Of a stretch of 64,000 nucleotides of DNA, positions 1 to 7,783 are shown in pieces. Numbering within the stretch: the first letter of the stretch is position 1; each line of letters starts with the position of its first letter. The position numbers were made by a program, and so were the translations under genes. Source of the stretch: Neorhizobium vignae (GTDB taxonomy: Bacteria; Pseudomonadota; Alphaproteobacteria; Rhizobiales; Rhizobiaceae); contig NZ_JNNU01000009.1 in the NCBI RefSeq assembly GCF_000732195.1, positions 124,001 through 188,000 on the forward strand. Reading direction: 5' to 3'. Under the pieces are notes generated by a model. That model was not told the DNA's origin. It worked only from the letters and a program-made list of their open reading frames with translations, and did no database searches.

Positions 1-297
1 TGCCGTCTTCCACAGAGGATAATCGATCTTCGTGAACCGGCCGGTATGCCGCACGCTCGGGCGGATACGGTAGAGCCAGGAGCGCTCGTTGGTGCCGCGC
101 GGTGCGGTGAACGGCGAGCCGGAGAGCTGCTCGGCATAAAGCCCGTAATTGCATTTCTGCGGGCTGTTCTGGCCCTGCGGCAGGGCGCCTGGCAGGCTCT
201 CGGTTTCGAAATCATTGCCGAAGCCCGGCATATAGGCGAGCGTCTCGGCATTCGCCCCGGTAAACTGCGCGGCGTTCGGATCGACCTTGTCCAGCAT
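1..297 (-). CDS. hmgA: Homogentisate 1,2-dioxygenase, N-terminal part (runs off window start)
   Basis: Only the first 99 codons are present; the gene continues past position 1. The N-terminus reads [12 protein letters not shown], then the segments [19 protein letters not shown] and [18 protein letters not shown], which I recognise as the strongly conserved start of homogentisate dioxygenase. The enzyme opens the ring of homogentisate to maleylacetoacetate in tyrosine and phenylalanine catabolism, in the cytoplasm; the Fe(II) ligands lie in the missing C-terminal part. A good ribosome site (GGAGG) precedes the ATG at 297. It is divergent from a MarR gene, and hppD, which makes homogentisate, lies about 1.2 kb away. 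Confidence 0.95.
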   Translation of the reverse strand, partial: MLDKVDPNAAQFTGANAETLAYMPGFGNDFETESLPGALPQGQNSPQKCNYGLYAEQLSGSPFTAPRGTNERSWLYRIRPSVRHTGRFTKIDYPLWKTA

Positions 298-325
298 GGC
301 TTGTTTCCTCCCATGGCGACGATAT

Positions 326-361
326 GGTTGCAAATGTAACCATCAATTTTGTAACCATCAA
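326..361. promoter_or_regulatory. Candidate MarR operator between hmgA and its divergent regulator
   Basis: GGTTGCAAATGTAACC at 326-341 is a near-perfect inverted repeat, and TGTAACCATCAA occurs twice as a direct repeat (335-346 and 350-361). The element fills the 79-bp gap between hmgA and the MarR gene, where such a repressor would control both directions. Binding is inferred. Confidence 0.55.
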
Positions 362-376
362 CGCCCCATCAATGAT

Positions 377-853
377 ATGACGACCGATAGTTTCGAACTC
401 GAACAGTTCCTCCCCTACAGGCTCAACCGAGCCGCCGAATTCGTCGGCCTGCGCTTTGCCGCGCATTACAAGGCGAAATACGGTCTGACTCGGCCGGAAT
501 GGCGCACGCTTGCCGCGCTCGGCAGTTCGGGCCGTATGACCTCGAAGGCGGTCGGCATTCATTCCAGCATGCACAAGACCAAGGTCAGCCGCGCGGTCTT
601 CGCGCTCGAACAACGCCGCTGGCTGAAACGCAGCCAGGACGATGCGGACCGGCGTCTCGAACACCTGGAACTCACGGCTGCCGGCCAGCAGGCCTACCGG
701 GAACTGATCGAGCTCGCCCGCCGCTACCAGACCGAACTGGAGGTGGAAATCGGCGAAAGCGGCATCGAGGCTTTGTCGACCGGTCTTACGGCAATCGAGG
801 AGGTCATCCGCCGCTCAGGCAAGGGAAAACAACCGGAGCCGGACGATCTCTAA
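377..853 (+). CDS. MarR-family transcriptional regulator (likely of hmgA)
   Basis: This is a 158-residue winged-helix regulator beginning MTTDSFELEQFLPYRLNRAA. The central region contains RPEWRTLAALGSSGRMTSKAV followed by HKTKVSRAVFALEQRRWLKR (recognition helix and wing), and DDADRRLEHLELTAAG, the typical MarR wing ending. The start at 377 is chosen because upstream in-frame codons would run into hmgA; no strong Shine-Dalgarno is visible. Its position divergent from hmgA, with an inverted repeat between them, suggests it controls homogentisate degradation. Its 3' end overlaps the convergent Lrp gene by 4 bp. Confidence 0.85.
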   Translation: MTTDSFELEQFLPYRLNRAAEFVGLRFAAHYKAKYGLTRPEWRTLAALGSSGRMTSKAVGIHSSMHKTKVSRAVFALEQRRWLKRSQDDADRRLEHLELTAAGQQAYRELIELARRYQTELEVEIGESGIEALSTGLTAIEEVIRRSGKGKQPEPDDL

Positions 854-1329
854 GCCTTGGCAGGCTTTTGAATCGGAATCCCACCAAAATCCTTCAACAC
901 GCTGAGAACGATCGATGTTTTGACGTGCTGCACGCTCTCGTGCGGCAGCAGTATGTCATTGACGAAATGGGAGAGGCCCGCCAGGTCCCGCGTCACCACT
1001 TTCAGGTGATAATCCATCTCGCCCGTCAGCGAGAAACATTCGAGCACTTCCGGAAGGTCCTCGACGAGGCGCGCGAACCGCTTGGCATTGTCGCGGTTAT
1101 GCGTTGCGAGCGTCACGGCGATCACCACCAGGAGGTCGAGGCCAAGCTTCTGGCGGTTCAGATGCGCCCGGTAGGTCTGGATGTACCCCTCGCCTTCGAG
1201 CCGCGCCCGCCGGCGCGAACATTGCGATGGGGACAGCGCGATGAGCTCGGACAATTCGTTATTGGTCAGCCGCCCGTCGATCTGCAGGTGGCTCAAGATC
1301 TTCAGGTCATATCCATCCAGCGCGTCCAT
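850..1329 (-). CDS. Lrp/AsnC-family transcriptional regulator
   Basis: 159 residues from MDALDGYDLKILSHLQIDGRL: an N-terminal helix-turn-helix (LTNNELSELIALSPSQCSRRRARLEGEGYI) and a C-terminal RAM ligand-binding domain (VLECFSLTGEMDYHLKVVTRDL). A start at 1329 gives the canonical AsnC length; longer upstream frames are not Lrp-like. It is divergent from hppD with a 124-bp intergenic region, the usual arrangement for an amino-acid-responsive activator of tyrosine catabolism. Tyrosine or phenylalanine as effector is inference. Confidence 0.9.
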   Translation of the reverse strand: MDALDGYDLKILSHLQIDGRLTNNELSELIALSPSQCSRRRARLEGEGYIQTYRAHLNRQKLGLDLLVVIAVTLATHNRDNAKRFARLVEDLPEVLECFSLTGEMDYHLKVVTRDLAGLSHFVNDILLPHESVQHVKTSIVLSVLKDFGGIPIQKPAKA

Positions 1330-1330
1330 C

Positions 1331-1401
1331 GTGCATGCAACTCCTGCAATCCGCACACTCCATGCACAAATCCAGCAGAACACCGCCAAGATTGCAAGCA
1401 C
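1331..1401. promoter_or_regulatory. Inverted GTGCWTGCAA elements upstream of hppD
   Basis: GTGCATGCAA at 1331-1340 is matched in reverse by TTGCAAGCAC at 1392-1401 (9 of 10 bases). A third related element, CATGCACAA, lies between them at 1361-1369. Spaced weak half-sites are what Lrp-type regulators commonly use, and these lie between the lrp-type gene and hppD. Function is inferred. Confidence 0.4.
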
Positions 1402-1453
1402 AATGCGCCCGTCCTGCATCATCATGATCAGCGAATGACAGGAGGAATTTGCC

Positions 1454-2569
1454 ATGGGTCCTTTCCCGCACGACGCACCGGTTTCGCAGATCACCGCCGA
1501 CAACCCGGCAGGGACCGACGGTTTCGAATTCGTCGAATTCGCCCATCCGGAACCGCAGAAGCTGGAAGAGCTGTTCACCCGCATGGGCTACAAGCCGGTG
1601 GCGAAGCACAGGTCGAAGAACATCACCGTCTGGCGCCAGGGCGACATCAACTATATCCTCAACGCCGAGCCCGGCAGCCATGCGATGCGCTTCGTCGATG
1701 AACACGGCCCCTGCGCGCCGGCCATGGCCTGGCGCGTCGTCGACGCCAAGCACGCCTTCGACCACGCGGTCGCCAAGGGCGCGACGCCTTATGAAGGCAA
1801 GGACAAGACGCTCGACGTGCCGGCCATCGTCGGCATTGGCGGTTCGCTCCTCTATTTCATCGAGACCTATGGCGCAAAAGGCTCGGCCTACGAGGCCGAA
1901 TTCGAATGGCTCGGCGAAAAGAACCCGAAGCCGGAAGGCGTCGGTTTCTATTATCTCGACCACCTGACCCACAACGTCTATCGCGGCAACATGGACAAGT
2001 GGTGGGACTTCTACCGCGAGCTCTTCAATTTCAAGCAGATCCACTTCTTCAACATCGACGGCCGCATCACGGGCCTGGTAAGCCGGGCGATCACCTCGCC
2101 CTGCGGCAAGATCCGCATCCCGCTGAACGAGTCCAAGGACGAGACCAGCCAGATCGAGGAGTTCCTGAAGAAGTACAAGGGCGAAGGCATCCAGCACATC
2201 GCTGTCGGCACCGACGGCATTTACGAAGCGACCGACAAGCTCGCCGACAACGGGCTGAAATTCATGCCCGGACCGCCGGATACCTATTACGAAATGTCCG
2301 GCACCCGCGTGCACGACCACGACGAACCGATCGACCGCATGAAGAAGCACGGCATCCTGATCGACGGCGAAGGCGTGATCGACGGCGGCATGACCAAGAT
2401 CCTGCTGCAGATCTTCTCGAAGACGGTGATCGGCCCGATCTTCTTCGAGTTCATCCAGCGCAAGGGCGACGAAGGATTTGGCGAGGGCAATTTCCGCGCC
2501 CTCTTCGAGTCCATCGAGGAAGATCAGATCCGCCGCGGCGTGCTGAAGCCGCAGCAAGCCGCCGAATAA
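1454..2569 (+). CDS. hppD: 4-hydroxyphenylpyruvate dioxygenase
   Basis: 371 residues, the usual length. It converts 4-hydroxyphenylpyruvate to homogentisate in the cytoplasm using a 2-His-1-Glu Fe(II) centre. Visible landmarks are the two vicinal-oxygen-chelate halves, with the iron ligands in LDHLTHNV, GIQHIAVGTDGIY and the C-terminal FFEFIQRKGDEGFGEGNF. An AGGAGG ribosome site lies just upstream of the ATG. With hmgA nearby it forms consecutive steps of tyrosine breakdown, although the two genes are not one operon. A strong terminator follows at 2596-2622. Confidence 0.97.
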   Translation: MGPFPHDAPVSQITADNPAGTDGFEFVEFAHPEPQKLEELFTRMGYKPVAKHRSKNITVWRQGDINYILNAEPGSHAMRFVDEHGPCAPAMAWRVVDAKHAFDHAVAKGATPYEGKDKTLDVPAIVGIGGSLLYFIETYGAKGSAYEAEFEWLGEKNPKPEGVGFYYLDHLTHNVYRGNMDKWWDFYRELFNFKQIHFFNIDGRITGLVSRAITSPCGKIRIPLNESKDETSQIEEFLKKYKGEGIQHIAVGTDGIYEATDKLADNGLKFMPGPPDTYYEMSGTRVHDHDEPIDRMKKHGILIDGEGVIDGGMTKILLQIFSKTVIGPIFFEFIQRKGDEGFGEGNFRALFESIEEDQIRRGVLKPQQAAE

Positions 2570-2595
2570 CAAGAGCAGCTCCGGAGGGGTGCAAG

Positions 2596-2622
2596 GCCCG
2601 GCGGTCACTCCGCCGGGCTTTT
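2596..2622 (+). terminator. Rho-independent terminator of hppD
   Basis: A perfect 9-bp stem GCCCGGCGG (2596-2604) and CCGCCGGGC (2610-2618) encloses a 5-nt loop and is followed by TTTT. It separates hppD from the convergent isoaspartyl peptidase gene. Confidence 0.9.
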
Positions 2623-2643
2623 CGTGTCGAAAGCTCTGCCGGT

Positions 2644-3594
2644 TCAGGGCTTGATCGGAAAAACCTCGGCATGGGTGGCGACGTAGAATTCGCCCTCCGG
2701 GGTCACCCAGCCACGAAACATGCCGTCGGTGTTATAAGGTGCCGTAATCGAACCGTCGGCGCCGACCGCCACGAGGCCGGCCCCGATATTGTGCTGCTTC
2801 AGGTCTTCCTGGATGACCTTGGAAGCCGCCTTTTCAAGGCTCTCGCCGAGATAAGAGACACGGGCCGCTACTTCGTGGCCGACTGCATATCGCATGAAAT
2901 ATTCGCCCTTGCCGGTGCCCGAGACGGCGCAGGCGCCGTCACGCGCATAGGTGCCCGCGCCAATGATCGGCGTGTCGCCGATCCGGCCCTCCGGCTTGTT
3001 GTTGTAGCCGCCGGTCGAGGTGGCAGCCGCAAGATGCCCGGCACCGTCGAGCGCAACGGCGCCGACGGTTCCGTGTTTTTCCGCCTCGCTCGCCTTCGCC
3101 GCCGTGCCGGCCATCGCATGCGCCTTGATCGCCGCCAGCGCCTTGATGCGGCGTTCGGTGGTGAAATAGTCCGGCTCGACCATATCGAGCCCGGCCTCGC
3201 AGGCGAAATCGTCGGCCGCATCGCCACCAAGCAGGATCGCGTCGCCCTTTTCCATGATCTTGCGGGCCGCCTTGATCGGATTGCGGATGCGCCGCACCAG
3301 CGTCACGGCGCCCGCTTCAAGCGTGCGCCCGTCCATGATCGACGCGTCGAGTTCATGCTTGCCGTTGGTGTTGAGCGCCGCCCCGTAACCGGCGTTGAAA
3401 TGCGGCGAATCCTCCATGACAACCACGGCTGCCTGCACCGCATCGAGCGCCGCACCGCCTGTCGCCAGCACGTCCCAGCCGGCTTTCAGCGCCCGGCCGA
3501 GATCGACGCGGGCGGCCGCCCATTCCTCGTCGCTCAGGTCGAGCTTTGCCATGACGCCGCAGCCGCCATGGATCGCCAGTGCAATCTTTCCCAT
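2644..3594 (-). CDS. Isoaspartyl peptidase / plant-type L-asparaginase (Ntn hydrolase)
   Basis: 316 residues, the family length for the precursor. These enzymes self-cleave into two chains and hydrolyse beta-aspartyl dipeptides or asparagine. The N-terminal MGKIALAIHGGCGV, the NAGYGAALNTNGKHELDASIMDGR block and the autocleavage site HGTVGAVALD (nucleophile Thr about residue 176) are all present, followed by the TSTGGYNNKPEGRIGDTPIIG substrate-loop region. No signal peptide, so cytoplasmic. It lies 87 bp downstream of a peptide-type solute-binding protein gene on the same strand, behind a terminator-like hairpin. It may therefore be read through as the last gene of that module and act on the imported compound. 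Confidence 0.93.
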   Translation of the reverse strand: MGKIALAIHGGCGVMAKLDLSDEEWAAARVDLGRALKAGWDVLATGGAALDAVQAAVVVMEDSPHFNAGYGAALNTNGKHELDASIMDGRTLEAGAVTLVRRIRNPIKAARKIMEKGDAILLGGDAADDFACEAGLDMVEPDYFTTERRIKALAAIKAHAMAGTAAKASEAEKHGTVGAVALDGAGHLAAATSTGGYNNKPEGRIGDTPIIGAGTYARDGACAVSGTGKGEYFMRYAVGHEVAARVSYLGESLEKAASKVIQEDLKQHNIGAGLVAVGADGSITAPYNTDGMFRGWVTPEGEFYVATHAEVFPIKP

Positions 3595-3631
3595 CGGTCC
3601 CTCTCCCTGTCTGAATTTGAGGTCTTTTCAG

Positions 3632-3658
3632 AAAAAAGGCCGGGCAAGGTGCCCGGCC
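3632..3658 (-). terminator. Terminator/attenuator after the peptide-binding protein gene
   Basis: On the minus strand a perfect 8-bp stem GGCCGGGC/GCCCGGCC with a 5-nt loop is followed by six T. It lies between the solute-binding protein gene and the isoaspartyl peptidase gene, so it ends or attenuates that transcript. Confidence 0.88.
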
Positions 3659-3681
3659 GGTTGCTCACGTGGTGGGAGGCC

Positions 3682-5274
3682 TTATTTCGCCGGGCGAATG
3701 TTCATCGCCAGCGTGTCCTCGTCGGAACGGGGAACGATGGCGATGCCCTTCTTCATGCCCCAGGCCGAGACGGTCGAGGCGATCGCCAGATAGGGCCGGT
3801 CGGTCGAAACCAGCGCATTGGCGTCCATCAGGAATTTTTCGCGCTTCTTGGCGTCCATCTCGACGGCGGCGTCCTCGATCAGCTTGTCCATGGTCTTGTT
3901 AACATAGCCGCGAAGGTTGAAGGCACCGAGCTTGGTCGCCGGGTCATTGCTGTGGGCGAGCGACGATAGCGTGTAGTTCGATTCACCCGTCAGCGTGCCC
4001 CAGCCCGACATGGTCATCGAGTAGTCGCCGCGTGTATTGGCCGGAAAGAAGACCGCGCCCGGCTGGGCGTTCGCCTCTGCCTGGATGCCGACCGCGGTCA
4101 GCATCTGGGCGATCGTCGTGCCGACATCCTTGTCGCCCGGCAGGCGGTCGTTGGTGAAGGAGAAGGTCACCTTGAAGCCGTTCGGATAACCCGCTTCGGC
4201 AAGCAGCTTCTTGGCTTTTGCCGGATCGGCCTTCGTGGATTTGACGGCCGGGTTCCAGCCGAAGATGTTCGGCGTCACGAGCTGCGACTGAACGCTGCCC
4301 ATGCCCTCCATGGCGATCTCGGTGATCGTTTCGCGGTCGATCGCCAGATCGAAGGCTTCGCGCACCTTGGGATCCTGGAAGGGGTTCTTCGGCAGCGGTG
4401 AACCGTCCTTGGCGCTGACCTGCGGCGGCTTATCGCGGAAATCGAAGGCGATGTTGAAGAGGTAGACGCTGTCCTGGCGCACGACGGTGAGCTTGGAGTC
4501 CTTCTCGAGCGTGGGCACGTCGGAGGCCGGAATGCGAGAGATCAGATCGACCTGGCCGGCCTTCAGCTGTGCGACGCGGGCCGCATCATTGGGGATTTCC
4601 TTGCGGGTGACTTTGTCCCAGGGCTCCTTTTCGCCCCAGTAACCGTCGAACTTCTGCAAGACGAGCTGTTCCTTCGGCGTCCAGGAGACGAACTTGTAGG
4701 GGCCGGTGCCGATTGCCGCCTTGCCGGAATTGAAGCCTTCCGACGCCTTCTCGGCATTGGCGGAAAAGTCCTTGGCGGCCGTGTGCGACACGATGAAGAG
4801 GCGGATGAAATCGTTCGGCAGGTTCGGTGCCGGACCATCGGTCTTGATGCGGATCGTCAGCGGATCGACGATCTCGATGCCGCGCACGCGGCGGACATAG
4901 ATGGTGGTCGGGTTCGGGCCGGTCACCGCCGGAATACGCTCGATCGAGAACTTTACGTCCTCGGCGGTGAAATCCGAACCGTCATGGAATTTGACGCCAG
5001 GACGGAGCTTGAACTCCCAGGTCGTGTTGTCGATGGCCTTCCAGCTGGTCGCAAGTCCCGGCTCGAGCTCGAGATTGTTGCCGGATTTCACCAGCGAGTC
5101 ATAGATATGCTTGACCGCCTCGGCATGGGTGCCGGCGGCGGTGAAATGTGGATCGACCGACAGCGGGCCGGCGCGCACGCCGATCATCAGGTCTGCAGCA
5201 AGGGCGGCACCCGAAACGCCGCCGAGCAGGACGGCGGCGAGAGCCGCGGTGCGGAATGTCTTCAAAATCGTCAT
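3682..5274 (-). CDS. ABC transporter solute-binding protein, family 5 (peptide/nickel type)
   Basis: 530 residues with a clear Sec signal peptide (MTILKTFRTAALAAVLLGGV, cleavage after ALA), so periplasmic. The family-5 fold is shown by LEPGLATSWKAIDNTTWEFKLRPGVKFHDG and later FNLRGYVNKTMDKLIEDAA. It should deliver a peptide-like substrate to the permeases encoded divergently at 6812-8658. Its ATG overlaps the stop of the upstream MarR gene (ATGA at 5271-5274), so the two are translationally coupled. The substrate cannot be read from the sequence. Confidence 0.93.
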   Translation of the reverse strand: MTILKTFRTAALAAVLLGGVSGAALAADLMIGVRAGPLSVDPHFTAAGTHAEAVKHIYDSLVKSGNNLELEPGLATSWKAIDNTTWEFKLRPGVKFHDGSDFTAEDVKFSIERIPAVTGPNPTTIYVRRVRGIEIVDPLTIRIKTDGPAPNLPNDFIRLFIVSHTAAKDFSANAEKASEGFNSGKAAIGTGPYKFVSWTPKEQLVLQKFDGYWGEKEPWDKVTRKEIPNDAARVAQLKAGQVDLISRIPASDVPTLEKDSKLTVVRQDSVYLFNIAFDFRDKPPQVSAKDGSPLPKNPFQDPKVREAFDLAIDRETITEIAMEGMGSVQSQLVTPNIFGWNPAVKSTKADPAKAKKLLAEAGYPNGFKVTFSFTNDRLPGDKDVGTTIAQMLTAVGIQAEANAQPGAVFFPANTRGDYSMTMSGWGTLTGESNYTLSSLAHSNDPATKLGAFNLRGYVNKTMDKLIEDAAVEMDAKKREKFLMDANALVSTDRPYLAIASTVSAWGMKKGIAIVPRSDEDTLAMNIRPAK

Positions 5275-5837
5275 TCTTCGTTCTCCTCTATATTTATCAT
5301 TGGAGGCCAGTTGGGTGAATCCACGACGACTTTCGCCAGCAGTTCGGAGAGCATCAGCTTTTCGGCAGGGGTCAGCCCCGACAGCATGACCTTTTCGCGC
5401 TCCACCATCGGCTGCATGGCTTGATCGACGATGCGCTTTCCTTCGTCCGTGATGAAGAGGACGAAGCTTCGAAGATCCGCCGCGTCGATCTCGCGGCGGA
5501 TGATGTTCTTGTCGATCAGCTTCTGGATCGCCCGGCTCATCGTATTCTTCGGGAAACCCGAGGAGCTGCTGATGGCGCTCGCCGTCAGGCCGTTCGAAAG
5601 GCCGAGCGAATAGAGAACGACGAATTCAGGCCGGGCGAGCCCGTACTCCTTCTCGATCCAGCGATAGATCGGCTCGTTGAACTGCAGCGCCAGGAAATTG
5701 ATGCGGAACGAAAGCCAGCAGGGGTTCTGCCACAGCTTCACGGAGACCAGATCGTCGACGCCGTGACTGCCGGCTGCGGCCTTGCCACCCTGCCTGAGGA
5801 GCGCATCGAAGGATGAGATTTCCAATTCCAACGCCAT
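5271..5837 (-). CDS. MarR-family regulator of the creatininase/ABC module
   Basis: 188 residues. The DNA-binding part shows GLARPEFVVLYSLGLSNGL, SSGFPKNTMSRAIQKLIDKNII and REIDAADLRSFVLFITDEGKRI, the helix-turn-helix and wing of MarR proteins. An N-terminal extension of about 40 residues precedes it. The start at 5837 has GGGAG upstream. It is the first gene of the minus-strand operon and is divergent from the creatininase operon. Two identical candidate operators lie in between, so it probably represses both directions and its own synthesis until a ligand binds. Confidence 0.88.
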   Translation of the reverse strand: MALELEISSFDALLRQGGKAAAGSHGVDDLVSVKLWQNPCWLSFRINFLALQFNEPIYRWIEKEYGLARPEFVVLYSLGLSNGLTASAISSSSGFPKNTMSRAIQKLIDKNIIRREIDAADLRSFVLFITDEGKRIVDQAMQPMVEREKVMLSGLTPAEKLMLSELLAKVVVDSPNWPPMINIEENEE

Positions 5838-5866
5838 CAGCTCCCGCAGAAACTCGCCCGGATTTT

Positions 5867-5880
5867 GTTCCGTATGGAAC
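5867..5880. promoter_or_regulatory. Candidate MarR operator, copy 1
   Basis: GTTCCGTATGGAAC: 5-bp inverted arms GTTCC/GGAAC around a 4-bp spacer. It lies 30 bp upstream of the MarR start codon. The identical 14-mer recurs exactly 52 bp away, about five helical turns, so both copies present the same DNA face. Confidence 0.7.
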
Positions 5881-5918
5881 TTGACGGTAGGTTATTTGGC
5901 TGTCAATCTCTTTTTTTA

Positions 5919-5932
5919 GTTCCGTATGGAAC
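5919..5932. promoter_or_regulatory. Candidate MarR operator, copy 2
   Basis: Second identical GTTCCGTATGGAAC in the 195-bp gap between the divergent MarR and creatininase genes. A TTGACA-like -35 box for the minus strand (complement of 5901-5906) lies between the two copies, so occupancy should block the marR promoter. This copy is about 100 bp upstream of the creatininase start. Confidence 0.7.
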
Positions 5933-6032
5933 CTTGCACTTGATCGGCGCAGCGCCTGTCAAGGCACATTTTTTGTGCGCAAGCGCGAGATTTTGATCAT
6001 TTTTTGCGCGGCGCGGATGCAGGTGGGAATTT

Positions 6033-6734
6033 ATGAAGATCGCGGACATGAACTGGATGCAGGTGGAGGAACGGGCGGCCGAGGATGATCGCTGCATATT
6101 GCCCATCGGGAGCGTCGAACAGCACGCCTATCTCAGCCTCGCGACCGACATGATCCTTGCGGAGAAGGTCTCGCTCGACGCGGCGGAGCCGCTCGGCATT
6201 CCGGTTTTTCCGGTCGTGCCCTACGGCCTCGCTTCGTCGTTTGCGACCTTTCCAGGCACGCTGACGCTGACGCTGTCCACCTATATCGGCGTGATCCGCG
6301 ACCTGATGGACAGCATCCACCGTTCCGGCTTCCGCCGCATCCTGATCGTCAACGGCCATGGCGGCAACACGCCGGCGACTGCCGTCATTTCCGAATGGCT
6401 GAATGCCTATCCGGACGCCTCGGTGAAATTCCACGACTGGTGGCGGGCGCCCAACACCTGGGCGAAGGTGCAGGAAACCGATCCCGCCGCCTCGCACGCC
6501 TCCTGGATGGAGAACTTCCCTTGGACCCGCACCACCGACCAGCGTCAGCCGACCGGTGCTAAGCCGAAGATAGACTTCGCCGGCCTTGCCCGCGTCGATG
6601 CAGCCCGCAAGCGAGCACTGCTCGGCGACGGCAACTATCACGGCCTCTATCAGCGACCCGACGAGGACATGCTGGCGATCTGGGAGGTGGCCGTCGCGGA
6701 AACCCGCGACCTTCTCGAAAACGACTGGCACTGA
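6033..6734 (+). CDS. Creatininase-family amidohydrolase
   Basis: 233 residues, slightly shorter than creatinine amidohydrolases. The family opens cyclic amides or hydrolyses formamide groups with two metal ions. LPIGSVEQHAYLSLATDM supplies the expected Glu29, His31 and Asp39 ligands, and VNGHGGNTPA is the second signature. No signal peptide. It is the first gene of the plus-strand operon, 77 bp before a peptide-type permease. Whether it acts on creatinine is doubtful because no creatinase or sarcosine gene is nearby; a different cyclic or N-substituted amide is more likely. Confidence 0.88.
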   Translation: MKIADMNWMQVEERAAEDDRCILPIGSVEQHAYLSLATDMILAEKVSLDAAEPLGIPVFPVVPYGLASSFATFPGTLTLTLSTYIGVIRDLMDSIHRSGFRRILIVNGHGGNTPATAVISEWLNAYPDASVKFHDWWRAPNTWAKVQETDPAASHASWMENFPWTRTTDQRQPTGAKPKIDFAGLARVDAARKRALLGDGNYHGLYQRPDEDMLAIWEVAVAETRDLLENDWH

Positions 6735-6811
6735 CGGCGAGACATCCTTCGGGACGCCTCACCCCTCCGAACCCGCAGAAGACGGGCCTGGGGACAAGAA
6801 CAGGGGAATAC

Positions 6812-7783
6812 ATGTTAGGTTTCGTCTTGCAACGCCTGTGGCAGGCGGCCATCGTAGTCATCGCGATGTCGGCACTCGTCTTCTGCGGCGTCTATGCCGT
6901 CGGCAATCCCATCGACGTACTGATCTCTCCGGATGCGACGCAGGACATCCGTGCCGCGGTGATTGCCCAATACGGGCTCGACCAGCCGCTATGGCGGCAA
7001 TATTTCGCCTTTCTCGGCCGGATCGTCGAAGGCGATTTCGGCCGCTCCCTCGTCTATAGCATCCCGGTCAGCGAGCTGATCCTCACCCGCCTGCCGGCCA
7101 CCCTGGAACTGACGCTGGCAGCCGTTCTATTTGCCAGCCTCGTCGGCATCCCGATCGGCATGTACGCCGGCTACCGGCCGCACAGCCTGGTTTCCCGTGC
7201 CATCATGGCGATCTCGATCCTCGGCTTCTCGGTGCCGACCTTCTGGTTCGGCCTGATGCTGATCATGGTATTTGCCGTTCAATGCGGCTGCATGCCGGCC
7301 GGCGGACGCGGCGAGACGGTGAACCTGTTCGGTGTCGATTTCAGCTTCCTCACCGGCGACGGGTTCGCGCATCTCGTGCTGCCGGCTCTGAACCTCGCAC
7401 TCTTCAAATTCTCGCTGATGATCCGGCTCGCCCGCGCCGGCACCCGCGAACTGATGCTGAGCGACACGGTGAAATTCGCCCGCGCCGCCGGCCTGTCGGA
7501 ATTCACGGTGCTAAGCCGGCATGTGCTGCGGCTGATCTCAATCCCGCTCGTCACCGTCTTCGGCCTGGAACTGGGCTCGACGCTCGCCTTTGCGGTCGTC
7601 ACCGAAACCATCTTTTCCTGGCCCGGCCTCGGCAAGCTGATCATCGACAGCATCACCTCGCTCGACCGGCCGGTCATGGTCGCCTACCTGATGCTCGTCG
7701 CCCTCCTGTTCATCGTCATCAACCTGATCGTCGATTTAACCTATGCGCTGCTCGATCCGCGCCTGCGAAAGGGACGTGCCTGA
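6812..7783 (+). CDS. ABC transporter permease, DppB type
   Basis: 323 residues starting MLGFVLQRLWQAAIVVIAMSALVF, the first membrane helix of DppB-like permeases, with several later hydrophobic segments. The cytoplasmic coupling loop reads MLSDTVKFARAAGLSEFTVLSRHVLR (EAA-like loop), and the C-terminus ends in YALLDPRLRKG, characteristic of this family. It overlaps the next permease by one base of TGATG at 7783. It forms the membrane channel with the 7783-8658 product. Confidence 0.93.
   Translation: MLGFVLQRLWQAAIVVIAMSALVFCGVYAVGNPIDVLISPDATQDIRAAVIAQYGLDQPLWRQYFAFLGRIVEGDFGRSLVYSIPVSELILTRLPATLELTLAAVLFASLVGIPIGMYAGYRPHSLVSRAIMAISILGFSVPTFWFGLMLIMVFAVQCGCMPAGGRGETVNLFGVDFSFLTGDGFAHLVLPALNLALFKFSLMIRLARAGTRELMLSDTVKFARAAGLSEFTVLSRHVLRLISIPLVTVFGLELGSTLAFAVVTETIFSWPGLGKLIIDSITSLDRPVMVAYLMLVALLFIVINLIVDLTYALLDPRLRKGRA

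Noticed and set aside
1906..3969. Open frame of 687 codons on the plus strand over hppD and the isoaspartyl peptidase gene
   Set aside because: Out of frame with hppD and antisense to the peptidase; composition is that of a shadow frame.
6033..6734. Creatinine degradation
   Set aside because: The creatininase-family gene alone is not evidence; no creatinase, sarcosine oxidase or hydantoinase gene is present in the module.
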